From Massilia sp. PDC64 (GTDB taxonomy: Bacteria > Pseudomonadota > Gammaproteobacteria > Burkholderiales > Burkholderiaceae_D), in NCBI RefSeq assembly GCF_900101265.1, contig NZ_FMZS01000003.1, forward strand, positions 1 through 64,000: a stretch of 64,000 nucleotides of DNA, written 5' to 3'. This document shows, piece after piece, positions 1 to 15,145 of this stretch. Below the pieces are notes generated by a model. It saw only the letters and a list, made by a program, of their open reading frames with translations. It made no database searches and was not told the DNA's origin. Each line of letters opens with the position of its first letter. Within the stretch, counting starts at the first letter, position 1. The position numbers and the translations under genes were made by a program.

Positions 1-311
1 AGGTAGACCGGCATGAAGAACACGGCGACGATGACGAGGGTGGCGGCGGCCATCAGTTCGTACACGGCGATGGCCATGCCGATGCGGAAGCCCGAACCGC
101 TCATGCCGATGAACTGCTCGGCGGAGATGTTGGACGCGATCAGCGAGGCGCCGATGGCCCACCAGGTGAGCGAGCCTTCGGCGAGGAAGTAGTCGTGCGA
201 GGCGGACGTGTTCGCGCTCTTTTTGCGGCGATAGACCCACAGGCCGTAGCCGGCGACCACGACGAAGTAGAACAGGAAGACGATGGTGTCTAGACGGGAG
301 ATCAGGTTCAT
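1..311 (-). CDS. Sodium/solute symporter (SSS family), N-terminal part
   Basis: Partial gene: the start codon is at 311-309 and the rest lies beyond the left edge. The visible 103 residues begin MNLISRLDTIVFLFYFVVVA, a first membrane helix, followed by a basic RRKK loop. Next comes SASHDYFLAEGSLTWWAIGASLIASNISAEQFIG, the conserved start of SSS transporters of the SGLT type, which couple inward sodium flow to uptake of sugars or related solutes across the inner membrane. The polypeptide continues into a third helix. The substrate cannot be read from this fragment. A 14-bp palindrome at 487-500 upstream overlaps the likely promoter, suggesting control by a LacI-type repressor. Confidence 0.85.
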   Translation of the reverse strand, partial: MNLISRLDTIVFLFYFVVVAGYGLWVYRRKKSANTSASHDYFLAEGSLTWWAIGASLIASNISAEQFIGMSGSGFRIGMAIAVYELMAAATLVIVAVFFMPVY

Positions 312-378
312 GAGCGTTGTCTCGTATGACGGACAGTGCTCGAACGAAGCGCCATCCGCTGGTTGTTATATCGTCCGC

Positions 379-401
379 CGAAGCCGGCGACGCCGGCTTC
401 G
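379..401. other. Perfect 10-bp hairpin in the symporter upstream region
   Basis: CGAAGCCGGC at 379-388 and GCCGGCTTCG at 392-401 form a 10-bp stem with a three-base loop. It has no T-run on either side, so it is not a standard intrinsic terminator. It lies 68 bases upstream of the symporter start, so it probably folds in that mRNA leader. Confidence 0.5.
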
Positions 402-472
402 AGCTTCCAATCTACAAGAGATTATCGGAAACGCCCAGGAATTGCTATTCCAAAAAACACTTTTCGCACAAT

Positions 473-501
473 TTTATAACACAATTTGTTTGCGCAAACA
501 T
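473..501 (-). promoter_or_regulatory. Probable promoter with LacI-type operator for the symporter gene
   Basis: TGTTTGCGCAAACA at 487-500 is a perfect 14-bp palindrome with the central CG typical of LacI/GalR operators. Read on the minus strand, TGTTTG at 500-495 and TATAAA at 478-473 could be the -35 and -10 hexamers with a 16-base spacer, so a bound repressor would cover the -35. The box shares TG.T.GCGCAA.CA with the operator at 27946-27961. The promoter assignment is by eye. Confidence 0.5.
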
Positions 502-509
502 CGTGCATC

Positions 510-534
510 GCATGGCGCCGCGGAGGCGCCATGC
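510..534 (-). terminator. Hairpin just after the chemoreceptor gene
   Basis: GCATGGCGCC at 510-519 and GGCGCCATGC at 525-534 form a perfect 10-bp stem with a five-base loop, 12 bases beyond the chemoreceptor stop codon. There is no T-tract, so it may protect the 3' end or act as a weak terminator rather than a classic intrinsic terminator. Confidence 0.45.
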
Positions 535-546
535 AGAGGATGAATG

Positions 547-2148
547 TCAGGCGACGACGAGCGCCCGGCTGCCGGACGGACGGTGCGCCGCCTCGTCCAG
601 CTTGAACACGCTGACCAGGTGGTCGAGCGCTTCGGCCTGTTCGTGCAGGCTCTGGGCCGCCGACGCGGCTTCCTCGACGAGGCCGGCATTCTGCTGGGTG
701 ACGGTATCCATCTGTGAGATCGCCTTGTTCACCTGCTCGATGCCGGCGTGCTGTTCGCGGCCGGCGTGGCTGATCTCGACCATCAGCTCGTGCATCTGCT
801 GCACGGTCTGCAGCACTTCGCGCATCGTCGCGCCGGCTTCCGACACGAGGCCCGCGCCCGCTTCGACCTGCTGGACGGAGGCGCCGATCAACTCCTTGAT
901 TTCCTTGGCGGCGGCGGCCGAGCGCTGGGCCAGCGTCCGCACTTCGCCCGCCACGACGGCGAAGCCGCGGCCCTGTTCGCCGGCGCGCGCCGCTTCCACG
1001 GCGGCGTTCAGCGCGAGGATGTTGGTCTGGAAGGCGATGCCGTCGATGACGGCGATGATGTCGACGATCTTCTGCGACGACGCGTGGATGGACCCCATCG
1101 TGTCGACGACGCGCGCGACGGCCGTGCTGCCCTGCTGGGCGACGCCGGCCGCCGTGTCGGCGAGGGCGTTGGCCTGGTTCGCGTGTTCGGCGTTGTTGCG
1201 CACGGTCGCGGTCAGTTCCTCCATCGAGGCGGCCGTCTGCTGCAGCGCGCTGGCCTGCTGCTCGGTGCGCGAGGACAGGTCCAGGTTGCCGGCGGCGATC
1301 TGCGTGGAGGCGCTGGAGATCGTGCCGGTGGCGGCGCGCACGTTGCCGACGATGTGGGCCAGGTTGCCCTGCATCGCCTTCATCGCGGCGAGCAGGCTGG
1401 ATTGGTCGCCGGGCCGGGTGTGCACCTCCATCGACAGGTCGCCGGCCGCGATGTGCTTGACGATGTCGGTCGCGTAATCCGGCTCGCCGCCCAGGCGGCG
1501 CATCAGCCAGCGCGTGAGCAGCGTGGCGCCGGCGGCACCCACCAGCACGCAGCCGCAGACGAGCGTCATGATCAGCGTGCGCGATGCCTCGTAGCGGCGC
1601 GAACCTTCGAGGGCGGCGGCGCGGCCGCCCGCCGTGTAGGCGTCGACGGCCTTGTCGACGTTGGCGCGGATGGCGACGATCAGCTTGTTCGATTCGCCGC
1701 GGATCAGCGTCTTGGCGAGGTCGTCGTCGTTCTGGCGCGCGGCGGCGCGGACCTTCGCGTCTTCCGCCATGTAGCGCTTCCACAGGTCCAGGAATTCGGC
1801 GTAGCTCTGCTTTTCTTCCGCCGATTCGAGCAACTTGACGTAGTCGTCCTGCATGCGCTGCAGGTCGTCGAGATCCTGTGCGATCACCTTGTCGTACTTG
1901 TCCATCTCGGACGGGTCGCTGGAAATGATGTACTGCAGCTCGCGCGTGCGGATGCGGGCGACCTGGGACTTGATGTCTTCGATGACGCGGATGCCCGGCA
2001 TCCAGTGCCCGGACAGGCGCAGCGACGTGTCGTTGACCTTGGCCAGCTGATGGATCGAGAGGGCGCCGACGAGCACGGTGAGTGCAAGGACGGCGGCGAA
2101 CGTAATGCCCAGCTTGCTCGCCAGGCGGAGACGGTTGAACCAGTTCAT
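547..2148 (-). CDS. Methyl-accepting chemotaxis protein
   Basis: 533-residue inner-membrane chemoreceptor that would signal ligand binding to CheA/CheW. Order: a short cytoplasmic start, first membrane helix at about 12-32, a periplasmic four-helix-bundle sensor of about 160 residues, second helix at about 190-210, a HAMP domain, and a long cytoplasmic coiled coil. The hairpin tip contains [20 protein letters not shown], the highly conserved MCP signalling motif. I chose the start at 2148 (MNWFNRLRL) because the membrane helix follows at once and GAAGAG lies upstream; a longer in-frame start at 2214 would add 22 unlikely residues. There is no C-terminal CheR-binding pentapeptide. No che genes are nearby, so it is an orphan receptor; its ligand is unknown. 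Confidence 0.93.
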   Translation of the reverse strand: MNWFNRLRLASKLGITFAAVLALTVLVGALSIHQLAKVNDTSLRLSGHWMPGIRVIEDIKSQVARIRTRELQYIISSDPSEMDKYDKVIAQDLDDLQRMQDDYVKLLESAEEKQSYAEFLDLWKRYMAEDAKVRAAARQNDDDLAKTLIRGESNKLIVAIRANVDKAVDAYTAGGRAAALEGSRRYEASRTLIMTLVCGCVLVGAAGATLLTRWLMRRLGGEPDYATDIVKHIAAGDLSMEVHTRPGDQSSLLAAMKAMQGNLAHIVGNVRAATGTISSASTQIAAGNLDLSSRTEQQASALQQTAASMEELTATVRNNAEHANQANALADTAAGVAQQGSTAVARVVDTMGSIHASSQKIVDIIAVIDGIAFQTNILALNAAVEAARAGEQGRGFAVVAGEVRTLAQRSAAAAKEIKELIGASVQQVEAGAGLVSEAGATMREVLQTVQQMHELMVEISHAGREQHAGIEQVNKAISQMDTVTQQNAGLVEEAASAAQSLHEQAEALDHLVSVFKLDEAAHRPSGSRALVVA

Positions 2149-2355
2149 CGGCAACTCTTCAAGTAAGGTTTCCAAAAGCCAATGATGATAACCGACATTC
2201 AATGTTGATGTCATGCAATGTGGCTATACGTATATTCCACAAGCAATTAGTTTGTTACAAATGTTTGCTGCCCAGCGGTAACGTGTGCCGTGTTGCAGGA
2301 ATGACAGCCTATACTGCGCCTGTGTGTTCCGGATCCACAACCGTTTCCATGCACG

Positions 2356-3002
2356 ATGGCGCCACCGTTTTCCCGTTCCGCGGTCCTGTTCGTCAAGCTG
2401 ATCCTGCTGGGTCTGCTGGTCGGAGTCGCAACGTGGATCGCGCTGCCCCGCTGGACCATGACGCCGCGTAACGTGACGTTTGCCCCCGTCGTCCAGCCCA
2501 TTCCGTTCAGCCACAAGCACCACGTGGCCGATGACGGCATCGACTGCCGTTACTGCCACACGTCGGTGGAGAACTCGGCCACGGCGGGGATGCCGTCGAC
2601 GTCCGTCTGCCTCAGCTGCCATTCGCAGCTGTTCGTCGATTCACCGCTGCTCGCGCCCCTGCACGAGAGCGCCCGCACGGGCCAACCGATCCACTGGGTG
2701 CGCGTGCACGACCTGCCGGACTTCGTCTACTTCGAACACGACATCCATGTGAGCAAGGGCGTGGCCTGCATCGAATGCCACGGCCGCGTGGACCAGATGC
2801 CCATCACGTGGCGCACGGCGTCGCTGGAGATGCAATGGTGCCTGCGCTGCCACCGCGACGCGCCGAACCACGTGCGGCCGCTGAACCAGGTGCTGTCGAT
2901 GGCGCCGCAGAAGCCACTGAGTGCGGAAGAGATCCGCCAGCTGAACCGCCTGTACCACCTGCGCGATGCCCAGGCGCTGACCAACTGCTCGACCTGTCAC
3001 CG

Positions 3003-3006
<4 letters not shown>
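2356..3006 (+). CDS. actA: Alternative complex III subunit ActA, pentaheme cytochrome c
   Basis: 216-residue membrane-anchored cytochrome. A single N-terminal membrane segment (about 9-30) is followed by a periplasmic domain with five CxxCH heme motifs at residues 64-68, 85-89, 138-142, 162-166 and 211-215. Five hemes plus one anchor is the known make-up of ActA in alternative complex III, the quinol oxidase that replaces bc1 and passes electrons to ActE or directly to an oxidase. It is first in the operon; its TGA overlaps the ATG of actB. The ribosome-binding site before 2356 is weak, so the exact start is less certain than the frame. Confidence 0.93.
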
Positions 3007-7104
<4,098 letters not shown>

Positions 7105-7108
<4 letters not shown>

Positions 7109-7641
7109 GCGGGCACGCCCTCTACGGCCTGCTGGCCGAATTCCCCAGCGCGGACGCCCTGTGCGCGGCCGCGCGCCACGTGCGCGCGCACGGCTACACG
7201 CGGGTGGAGGCGTATTCTCCGTTCGCGGTCGAAGGGCTGGACGACATCGTCGGCGCGGACAAGGGCTGGATCGCGCCGCTCACCCTGCTGGGCGGGATCG
7301 CCGGCGGGGCGGGGACCTACTTCCTGCAATGGTATGCGGCCGTCGTGGATTATCCGGTCAACATCGGCGGCCGGCCGCTGCACAGCTGGCCCGCGTTCAT
7401 CCCGGCCACGTTCGAGATCACGATCCTCGGCGCGGCCGTGGCGGCCGTGCTCGCGATGCTCGTGCTGAACGGCTTGCCGCAGCTGTATCACCCGCTGTTC
7501 GAGGTCGAGGAATTCGAGCTCGCGAGCCGCAACCGTTTCTTCCTGTGCCTGCCCGCGCGCGATCCCGTGTTCGCGCCCGGTCCCGCGCGCGACCTGCTGG
7601 CGGAACTGCATCCGCTGCTGCTGCGCGAGGTGCCGGCGTGA
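7105..7641 (+). CDS. actD: Alternative complex III subunit ActD (DUF3341)
   Basis: 178 residues. It starts with a soluble alpha/beta region ([34 protein letters not shown]), followed by two membrane helices around 58-80 and 100-125. That is the standard DUF3341/ActD layout: a small integral subunit that packs beside ActC and ActF. It carries no cofactor motif. ATG at 7105 overlaps the actC stop; its own stop overlaps the GTG start of actE. Confidence 0.92.
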
Positions 7642-8237
7642 GGCGCGTCCTGTTCGCGACGATGGCGTTGTGCGCATTGGCCGGCTGCGAAGGCGCCAGG
7701 CAGGACATGTATGACCAGCCGCGGTATAAAACGTACGCCCCGAGCCCGTTGTTCGAGGACGGCGCGTCCGTGCGGCCGCCCGTCGCCGGCACGGAACCGC
7801 GCGCGCGGGGCGCGTTCGCCGACAGTTCCGGCGGCCGCGCGGGCACGGACCTCGTGCAACGCGACGCGCAGGCCGAGGAGGCGCAGACGAATCCTTACCC
7901 CGTCGACCTGGCGCTCCTGAAGCGCGGCCAGGACCGCTACATGATCTATTGCATGCCCTGCCACAGCCCGGCCGGCGACGGCGACGGCCTCGTCGTCCGG
8001 CGCGGCTTCCCGGCACCGCCCACGTATCACCAGGACCGCCTGCGCAACGCGCCCGACCGGCACATCTATGACGTCATCAAGAACGGCTACGGCGTGATGG
8101 CGCCGTATGGCGACCGCGTGGAGCCGGCCGACCGCTGGGCCATCGTCGCCTTCATCCGCGCGCTGCAACTGAGCCAGCATGCGGACGTGGCGAGCCTGCC
8201 GCCGGACGTGCGCGCGCGCCTGGGAGCCCGGCCATGA
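7638..8237 (+). CDS. actE: Alternative complex III subunit ActE, monoheme cytochrome c lipoprotein
   Basis: 199 residues, starting with GTG at 7638 in a GTGA overlap with actD. The N-terminus ends in a lipobox (LAGC, Cys at 17), so it should be a lipid-anchored periplasmic protein. One CMPCH heme motif sits near residue 112 within YMIYCMPCHSPAGDGDG. ActE is the electron exit of the complex, giving electrons to a soluble cytochrome or, in supercomplexes, directly to the oxidase encoded downstream. It overlaps actF by four bases. Confidence 0.93.
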   Translation: MRRVLFATMALCALAGCEGARQDMYDQPRYKTYAPSPLFEDGASVRPPVAGTEPRARGAFADSSGGRAGTDLVQRDAQAEEAQTNPYPVDLALLKRGQDRYMIYCMPCHSPAGDGDGLVVRRGFPAPPTYHQDRLRNAPDRHIYDVIKNGYGVMAPYGDRVEPADRWAIVAFIRALQLSQHADVASLPPDVRARLGARP

Positions 8238-9250
8238 AGGCCCGCATGCTCGTCTTCCTGGCGCTCGTCGCCGCACTTGCGGGCTGGCGCCTGGACCTGC
8301 GGGCGCTGCTGGCCAGTTATCTCGCCGCGTGGTGGTTCGTCGCGGGCGCGCTGCTGGGCGGCCTCGCCAACGTGTGGCTGCACCAGCTGACGGGCGGCGC
8401 GTGGGGCGAGACGATCCGCGGCCCATTGCTGCGCGCCGCGCGCTGGCTGCCGCTCGCCTGCATCCTGTTCCTGCCCGTGCTGCTGGGGGCGCCGCTGCTG
8501 TATCCGTGGCAGCACGGCGTATCCGGCGCGCCGGATGCCGTGTTTCGCCACGCGTGGCTGAGCCCCGTCTTCTTCACGGTGCGCAGCGTGATCTACCTGC
8601 TGCTGTGGAGCGCGCTGGCCATCGTCGAGACGCGGGCCCGTACCCGCTCGCCGCTGCGCGCCGCCGTGTGCCTGCTCGCGTACGGCTTTTCCGTCAGTCT
8701 CGCGGCCGTGGACTGGATCATGTCGCTGCAGCCGGCATGGTATTCCAGCGTGTTCGGCTGGCTCGCGGGCACGGGCCAGATGCTGACGGGGCTCGCGCTG
8801 GCCGTGCTGCTGATCGACCGCGGCGCCGCGCGCAAGCGCCTGCCCGACCTCGGCAACCTCCTCATGATGTACGTGCTGACGTGGGCCTACCTCGCGTACG
8901 TGCAATTCCTGATCATCTGGGCGGCCGACCTCCCGCACGAAATCGCGTGGTACCTGCGACGCGGCGCGCCCGGCTGGCAGGCGGTGGCGTGGGTGCTGGT
9001 CGTCAGCCATTTCGCGGGGCCGCTGTGCATCCTGCTGTCGCGCCACGCGAAGACGGCGCCCGCGCTGATGGGCGTGCTGGCCGGCGCGCTGCTGGCGGCG
9101 CATCTGCTGGATTGCTGGTGGCTCGTGCTGCCGTCCATCGAGCACCTGACGCGTCACTGGCTGTGGCTCGCGCCGCTCGTCGCGGGCACGTTCGGGCTGG
9201 CGGCGCGGATCGCGCTGGAACGGACGGGAAAGGAGGGCGTCCATGCCTGA
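8234..9250 (+). CDS. actF: Alternative complex III subunit ActF, integral membrane protein
   Basis: 338-residue protein with about ten hydrophobic helices and no cofactor motif. ActF is a truncated NrfD-like relative of ActC that forms the second membrane half of the complex. Position (ATGA overlap with actE) and length fit the family. Its end overlaps the next small ORF by eight bases. Confidence 0.92.
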   Translation: MKARMLVFLALVAALAGWRLDLRALLASYLAAWWFVAGALLGGLANVWLHQLTGGAWGETIRGPLLRAARWLPLACILFLPVLLGAPLLYPWQHGVSGAPDAVFRHAWLSPVFFTVRSVIYLLLWSALAIVETRARTRSPLRAAVCLLAYGFSVSLAAVDWIMSLQPAWYSSVFGWLAGTGQMLTGLALAVLLIDRGAARKRLPDLGNLLMMYVLTWAYLAYVQFLIIWAADLPHEIAWYLRRGAPGWQAVAWVLVVSHFAGPLCILLSRHAKTAPALMGVLAGALLAAHLLDCWWLVLPSIEHLTRHWLWLAPLVAGTFGLAARIALERTGKEGVHA

Positions 9251-9563
9251 CTACACGGGTCGCGATCTCGACCTGCGCGGCCTGCGCCGCGGCGCCTTCG
9301 TCATCGTGGGCGGCATCGTGTGCGCGCTCGGCGCGGCCGCCCTGATGCTGCGCGGACAGGCGCCGGCCGCGAACACGCCGCCTCGTCCGTTCGCCGGCAA
9401 GGCGCCGCTGCTGCAGCCGGCGCCGCAGCCGGACCGCGCCGCCTATTTCGAGGAAAAGCGGCGCGCGACGCAGACCTATGGCTGGGTCGACCGCCAGGCC
9501 GGCATCGCCCGCATTCCGCTGGACGAGGCCATGAGGCTGATGGCAGCGAAGGGGGCGCGATGA
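9243..9563 (+). CDS. Small membrane protein of unknown function in the ACIII/oxidase operon
   Basis: 106 residues: a basic start (RGLRRGAF), one membrane helix at about 18-36, then a proline-rich linker and a helical tail ending IPLDEAMRLMAAKGAR. I do not recognise a named family. It overlaps actF by eight bases and the Sco gene by four, so it is certainly translated with them. The tail resembles the periplasmic segments found in small proteins of complex III/oxidase clusters, which hints at an assembly or supercomplex role (inference). Confidence 0.75.
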   Translation: MPDYTGRDLDLRGLRRGAFVIVGGIVCALGAAALMLRGQAPAANTPPRPFAGKAPLLQPAPQPDRAAYFEEKRRATQTYGWVDRQAGIARIPLDEAMRLMAAKGAR

Positions 9564-10333
9564 AAGCCATTGCCGCGCTGCTGCTGATGCTGGCCTGCTG
9601 CGGCCTGGCCGCCGCCCAGGCCCAGGTCCAGGCACTGCAGCTGCCGGCGCCCCCGGCCGCGCGCTTCGATCCCGTCCCCGGCACCCGGCTGCCCCTCGAC
9701 GCCGTGCTGCGCGACGAGGCGGGGCAACCCGTCCGCCTGGCCACGCTGTTCGACCGCCCGGTCGTGCTGGTGCCCGGCTATTACACGTGCCCGAATTTGT
9801 GCAGCACGGTGTTCGAGGGCGTGCTGCAGGCGCTCGCGCTGTCCGGGCTCGCGGCCGGCGACTACCGCCTCGTCGGCCTGTCCGTCGACCCGCGCGACGG
9901 CGCCGCCGCGGCGGCAGCGAGAAAGCGGGCGTATGCCGCGCTGCTGCCCGGCGGCGCGCGCGATCTCACGCTGCTGACGGGCGATGCGGCCACGCTCGCG
10001 CGGCTGCAATCGGCGCTCGGCTACCGCACCGTCTCGGACAAGGAGACGGGCGAACTGGCGCACGCGGCCGGCTTCGTCGTGCTCGACGGGGATGGCCGCA
10101 TCGCGCGCGTCTTCTCCGGGGTGCGGTTCGACCCGGCCGTGCTGCGCGATGCGGTCAGGACGCCGACGCCATCGTTCGGCCAGCAGGTGCTGATGCTGTG
10201 CGCGCACTTCGCGCCCGCGACCGGCCGCCACACGACGGGCGCGCTGGCGTTCGTGCGCGCCGGCGTACTGCTGTTGCCGTTGCTGTTCCTGGGCTGGCTG
10301 TGGCGCCGGCGGGGAGGGCGGCATGCATCCTGA
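9560..10333 (+). CDS. SCO1/SenC-type copper chaperone for CuA assembly
   Basis: 257 residues. An N-terminal signal or anchor is followed by a thioredoxin-fold domain with the CPNLC copper motif (YYTCPNLCSTVF) and a later histidine (AHAAGF) that serves as third copper ligand in Sco proteins. A C-terminal membrane helix (about 230-250) followed by RRRGG is extra compared with short Sco proteins. Expected role: deliver copper to the CuA centre of the subunit II encoded directly downstream, in the periplasm. The 11-base overlap with that gene supports this. Confidence 0.92.
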   Translation: MKAIAALLLMLACCGLAAAQAQVQALQLPAPPAARFDPVPGTRLPLDAVLRDEAGQPVRLATLFDRPVVLVPGYYTCPNLCSTVFEGVLQALALSGLAAGDYRLVGLSVDPRDGAAAAAARKRAYAALLPGGARDLTLLTGDAATLARLQSALGYRTVSDKETGELAHAAGFVVLDGDGRIARVFSGVRFDPAVLRDAVRTPTPSFGQQVLMLCAHFAPATGRHTTGALAFVRAGVLLLPLLFLGWLWRRRGGRHAS

Positions 10334-11247
10334 CTTCCACCTGCTGCCGCAGGATGCCGCCGTCTCCGCGACGCGCCTGGACAGCCTCGCACTGTGCCTG
10401 CTGCTGTTGACGGGCTTTGTTGCGCTGGTGCTGCTCGCGCTCATGATCGGCTTTTCGATCCGCTACCGGGCCGGTTCGAAGGCGGACCGCACGCACGTGC
10501 CCAGGAAGGGCCTGCCCATCGAAATCGCGTGGACCGTGATCCCGCTGCTGCTATTCCTCGGCATCTATGCGTGGGGCGCGATCGACTACGCCAAGCTGTA
10601 CCAGGCACCCGACAATGCGATGCCCGTGTTCGTCGTCGCGAAGCAGTGGATGTGGGAGGCGGAGCATCGCAACGGCCGGCGCGAGAAGGGCCAGCTGCAC
10701 CTGCCGCTGGGCCGGCCCGTGCGCATGGTGATGACATCGCAGGACGTGATCCACAGCTTCTTCGTGCCGGATTTCCGGGTGAAGCAGGACGTCGTGCCGG
10801 GCCGCTACACGTCCATCGTGTTCACGCCCAGCCGCACGGGCGAGTACCGGCTGTACTGCGCGGAGTACTGCGGCACGGAGCACGCGATGATGCTGGGCCG
10901 GATCGTCGTCATGCAGCCCGCCGCCTTCGCGCAATGGCTGGAGGAAGGTCCACGCCAGCCGGGCATGGCGGCGCGCGGCTTCGAACTGTATCGCCGCTAT
11001 GGCTGCAGCGGTTGCCACGATCCGGGATCGAGCGTGCACGCGCCCGACCTCACTGGCCTGCTGGGCCGGCGCGTGCATCTTGCCGACGGACGCGAACTGA
11101 CGGCCGACGAGCCCTACATCCGCGATTCGATCCTCGTCCCGGCGAAGGACGTCGTCGCGGGCTACGCGCCCATCATGCCGTCGTTCGCGGGGCAAATCGG
11201 GGAAGAAGACATCCTGGCCATCATCGAATATATCAGGGAGAGCGCGC

Positions 11248-12881
<1,634 letters not shown>

Positions 12882-12885
<4 letters not shown>

Positions 12886-13514
12886 ACGCGCCGGTCCTCG
12901 AACCGCAGTTCCGCGACCACGCGCAGCAGGACTTCGCCCGCTCGTTCGGCATGTGGGTGTTCCTGTCCAGCGAACTGCTGTTCTTCGGGCCGCTGCTGTT
13001 CGGCTACCTCTACCTGCGCATGCACCATCCGGAAGCGACGGGCATGGCCAGCCGCCACACGGACATGCTGCTGGGGACCGTCAACACGGCCGTCCTGCTG
13101 ACCAGCAGCTTCTGCATGGCGCTGGCGGGCCACGCGGCGGAAGGACAGGACCGCCGCCGGACCGTCCGGCTGCTCGCGCTGACGGCGGCGCTGGGCGTCG
13201 CCTTCCTGGCCATCAAGGGCTACGAATGGCACCAGGAGTTCGGCGAGCACCTGTTCCCCGGCGCCGGTTTTCATCCGTCCGACGGCAGGGACGCGGCCAC
13301 GGTCTACGCCATGGAACTGTTCTTCCTGCTGTACTTCGCCGCCACCGGCCTGCATGCGCTGCACCTCTTCATCGGCGTGTCGGCCTGCCTGTGGCTGATG
13401 CGTGCGCCGCGCGGCGAGCCCGTGGAACTGGTCGGCCTGTACTGGCACTTCGTCGACGTCGTGTGGATCGTGCTGTACCCGCTGCTGTACCTGACCCTGC
13501 GCTCGGGAGGCTGA
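12882..13514 (+). CDS. ctaE: Cytochrome c oxidase subunit III
   Basis: 210 residues with five hydrophobic helices, close to the short bacterial form of subunit III. Characteristic stretches are [25 protein letters not shown] near the start and [20 protein letters not shown] at the end. Subunit III stabilises subunit I and supports long-term proton pumping. Its ATG overlaps the ctaD stop. Confidence 0.94.
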
Positions 13515-13515
13515 C

Positions 13516-13842
13516 GTGGAACGACGCGTACGTCCCCTCGTGCTCACGTGGCTCGCGCTGATGGCGCTGCTGGCCCTGACGGCCGGTTGCGCGCTGCTGC
13601 GCCTGGGCTGGCTGAACACGGCGATCAGCCTCGCGGTGGCGCTGGCGAAGGCGCTGCTGGTCGCATTCGTGTTCATGCGGCTGAAGCGCGCGCCCGCGCT
13701 GCTGCGGCTCGCGGCGGTCGCGGGCGCGGTCACGCTCGTGCTGCTGTTCGGGCTGGCGCTGACGGATTACACGACGCGCACGGAACTGAAGGCGCCGTGG
13801 CAGCAGCCGGCGACGGTGGCGCCGCGGCTCGGGAGCCGGTGA
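13516..13842 (+). CDS. Cytochrome c oxidase subunit IV (prokaryotic type)
   Basis: 108 residues, three predicted membrane helices. It contains AISLAVALAKALLVAFVFMRLK, the typical core of the prokaryotic COX4 family. The start is GTG at 13516, two bases after the ctaE stop, preceded by GGGAGG. It is the last gene of the operon that begins with actA; the next gene starts 78 bases later with its own ribosome-binding site. Confidence 0.85.
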   Translation: MERRVRPLVLTWLALMALLALTAGCALLRLGWLNTAISLAVALAKALLVAFVFMRLKRAPALLRLAAVAGAVTLVLLFGLALTDYTTRTELKAPWQQPATVAPRLGSR

Positions 13843-13920
13843 TACGTTTACATGAACGTTTGCCAACGGATCCCTGAAACTTGATTTCTATGTGGAAATG
13901 CTTATGGCACATGGAGTAGA

Positions 13921-15144
13921 ATGACCGATCCGGCTGCGCGCCTGCCGCAGCCACGCGCGCCCGCGCGAGACCGTCCATCACCAAGACTCCCCGTGCTGCC
14001 CCGAGATTCCTCCACGCCCAGCCTGACCATCGATCGTCGTCGCGCCGAATTCGCGGACCGGGTCAGCGAGGCACGCTTCATCCGCCATTTCCTGCCCGAG
14101 CGGAACGCCCAGCTGAAGGCCAGCCTGCTGTTCGCGGCCGCGTTCTACGTCGCGTTCGCGGCGACGGACTTCGCCACCCTGGGCGACACGGCCGTCGCGT
14201 GGATGCTCGCCGGCCTGCGCGCCGGCGTGGCGCTCGTCGGCCTGGGCTGCGTCGCGGCCATCGTGCGCCGGCCCGCATCGGTACGCGTATCGATCGGCGC
14301 CGCGTGTACCTTGCTCGTCGTCGCGCTGGCCGTGTTCATGGTCGTGTGCTGGTTCCAGCCGCAGGTGCTGGCGTGGAATGCGATGTCGCAGGCCTTGATC
14401 ATCATGGCGGTCTACGGCAACTTCCCCAACCGCTTCGTCTACTCGGTGGCGATCGGCGTCGGGTCCAGCTTCGTGTTCGCCGCGATGCTCGCCATCCAGG
14501 GCAATCTGCGGGCGGACGATCTGCTGACGCTCGTGCTGCTGCTCGTGATGGGCAATGCGCTCGGGTATATCGCCGCACGCCGCTTCCACGTCGCGCAGCG
14601 CGAACAGTTCCGCGCCTCGCTCCTGCTGCAGCAGCTGGCCGACCGCGATCCGCTGACGGGCTGCTACAACCGCCGCTTCCTGCAAAAGGGCCTGTTGAAC
14701 GCGGAGCTGGAGCGCGCGCGCCGCTACGGCACGCCGTTGTCGGTGGTCCTGTGCGACATCGACCATTTCAAGCGCATCAACGACACGCACGGCCATGCGG
14801 CCGGCGACCAGGTGCTCGCGGATTTCGCCGGCCTGCTGCTCACGCTGACGCGCGACACGGTCGACAGCGTCGTCCGCTACGGCGGCGAGGAATTCCTGCT
14901 CGTGCTGCCGCAGACGGACCTGGCCGGCGCGCAGGCGCTGGCGGAACGCATCCGCGCGGCCTTCGCCGACGCGCCCGGCGCATCCATCCGGGCGACGGCC
15001 AGCTTCGGCATCGCGTCCGTGCCCGCGCAGGCGCCTGTGCTGCCCGCGTCGTCGGAAGCGCTGATCGGCGCCGCCGACGCCCAGCTCTACGCGGCCAAGC
15101 GGGGCGGGCGCAACATGGTGTGCGCCACGCTCGCCGGAGGCTGA
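13921..15144 (+). CDS. Membrane-bound diguanylate cyclase (GGDEF)
   Basis: 407 residues. After a proline- and arginine-rich N-terminus there are about six membrane helices (roughly 60-220), with no recognisable ligand domain, then a GGDEF domain with the active-site motif GGEEF at 321-325. It should make cyclic di-GMP from GTP at the inner membrane. The inhibitory I-site position, RxxD five residues before GG in feedback-regulated enzymes, reads DTVD here, so product inhibition is probably absent. Start chosen at 13921, with GGAG four bases upstream. Confidence 0.9.
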   Translation: MTDPAARLPQPRAPARDRPSPRLPVLPRDSSTPSLTIDRRRAEFADRVSEARFIRHFLPERNAQLKASLLFAAAFYVAFAATDFATLGDTAVAWMLAGLRAGVALVGLGCVAAIVRRPASVRVSIGAACTLLVVALAVFMVVCWFQPQVLAWNAMSQALIIMAVYGNFPNRFVYSVAIGVGSSFVFAAMLAIQGNLRADDLLTLVLLLVMGNALGYIAARRFHVAQREQFRASLLLQQLADRDPLTGCYNRRFLQKGLLNAELERARRYGTPLSVVLCDIDHFKRINDTHGHAAGDQVLADFAGLLLTLTRDTVDSVVRYGGEEFLLVLPQTDLAGAQALAERIRAAFADAPGASIRATASFGIASVPAQAPVLPASSEALIGAADAQLYAAKRGGRNMVCATLAGG

Positions 15145-15145
15145 A

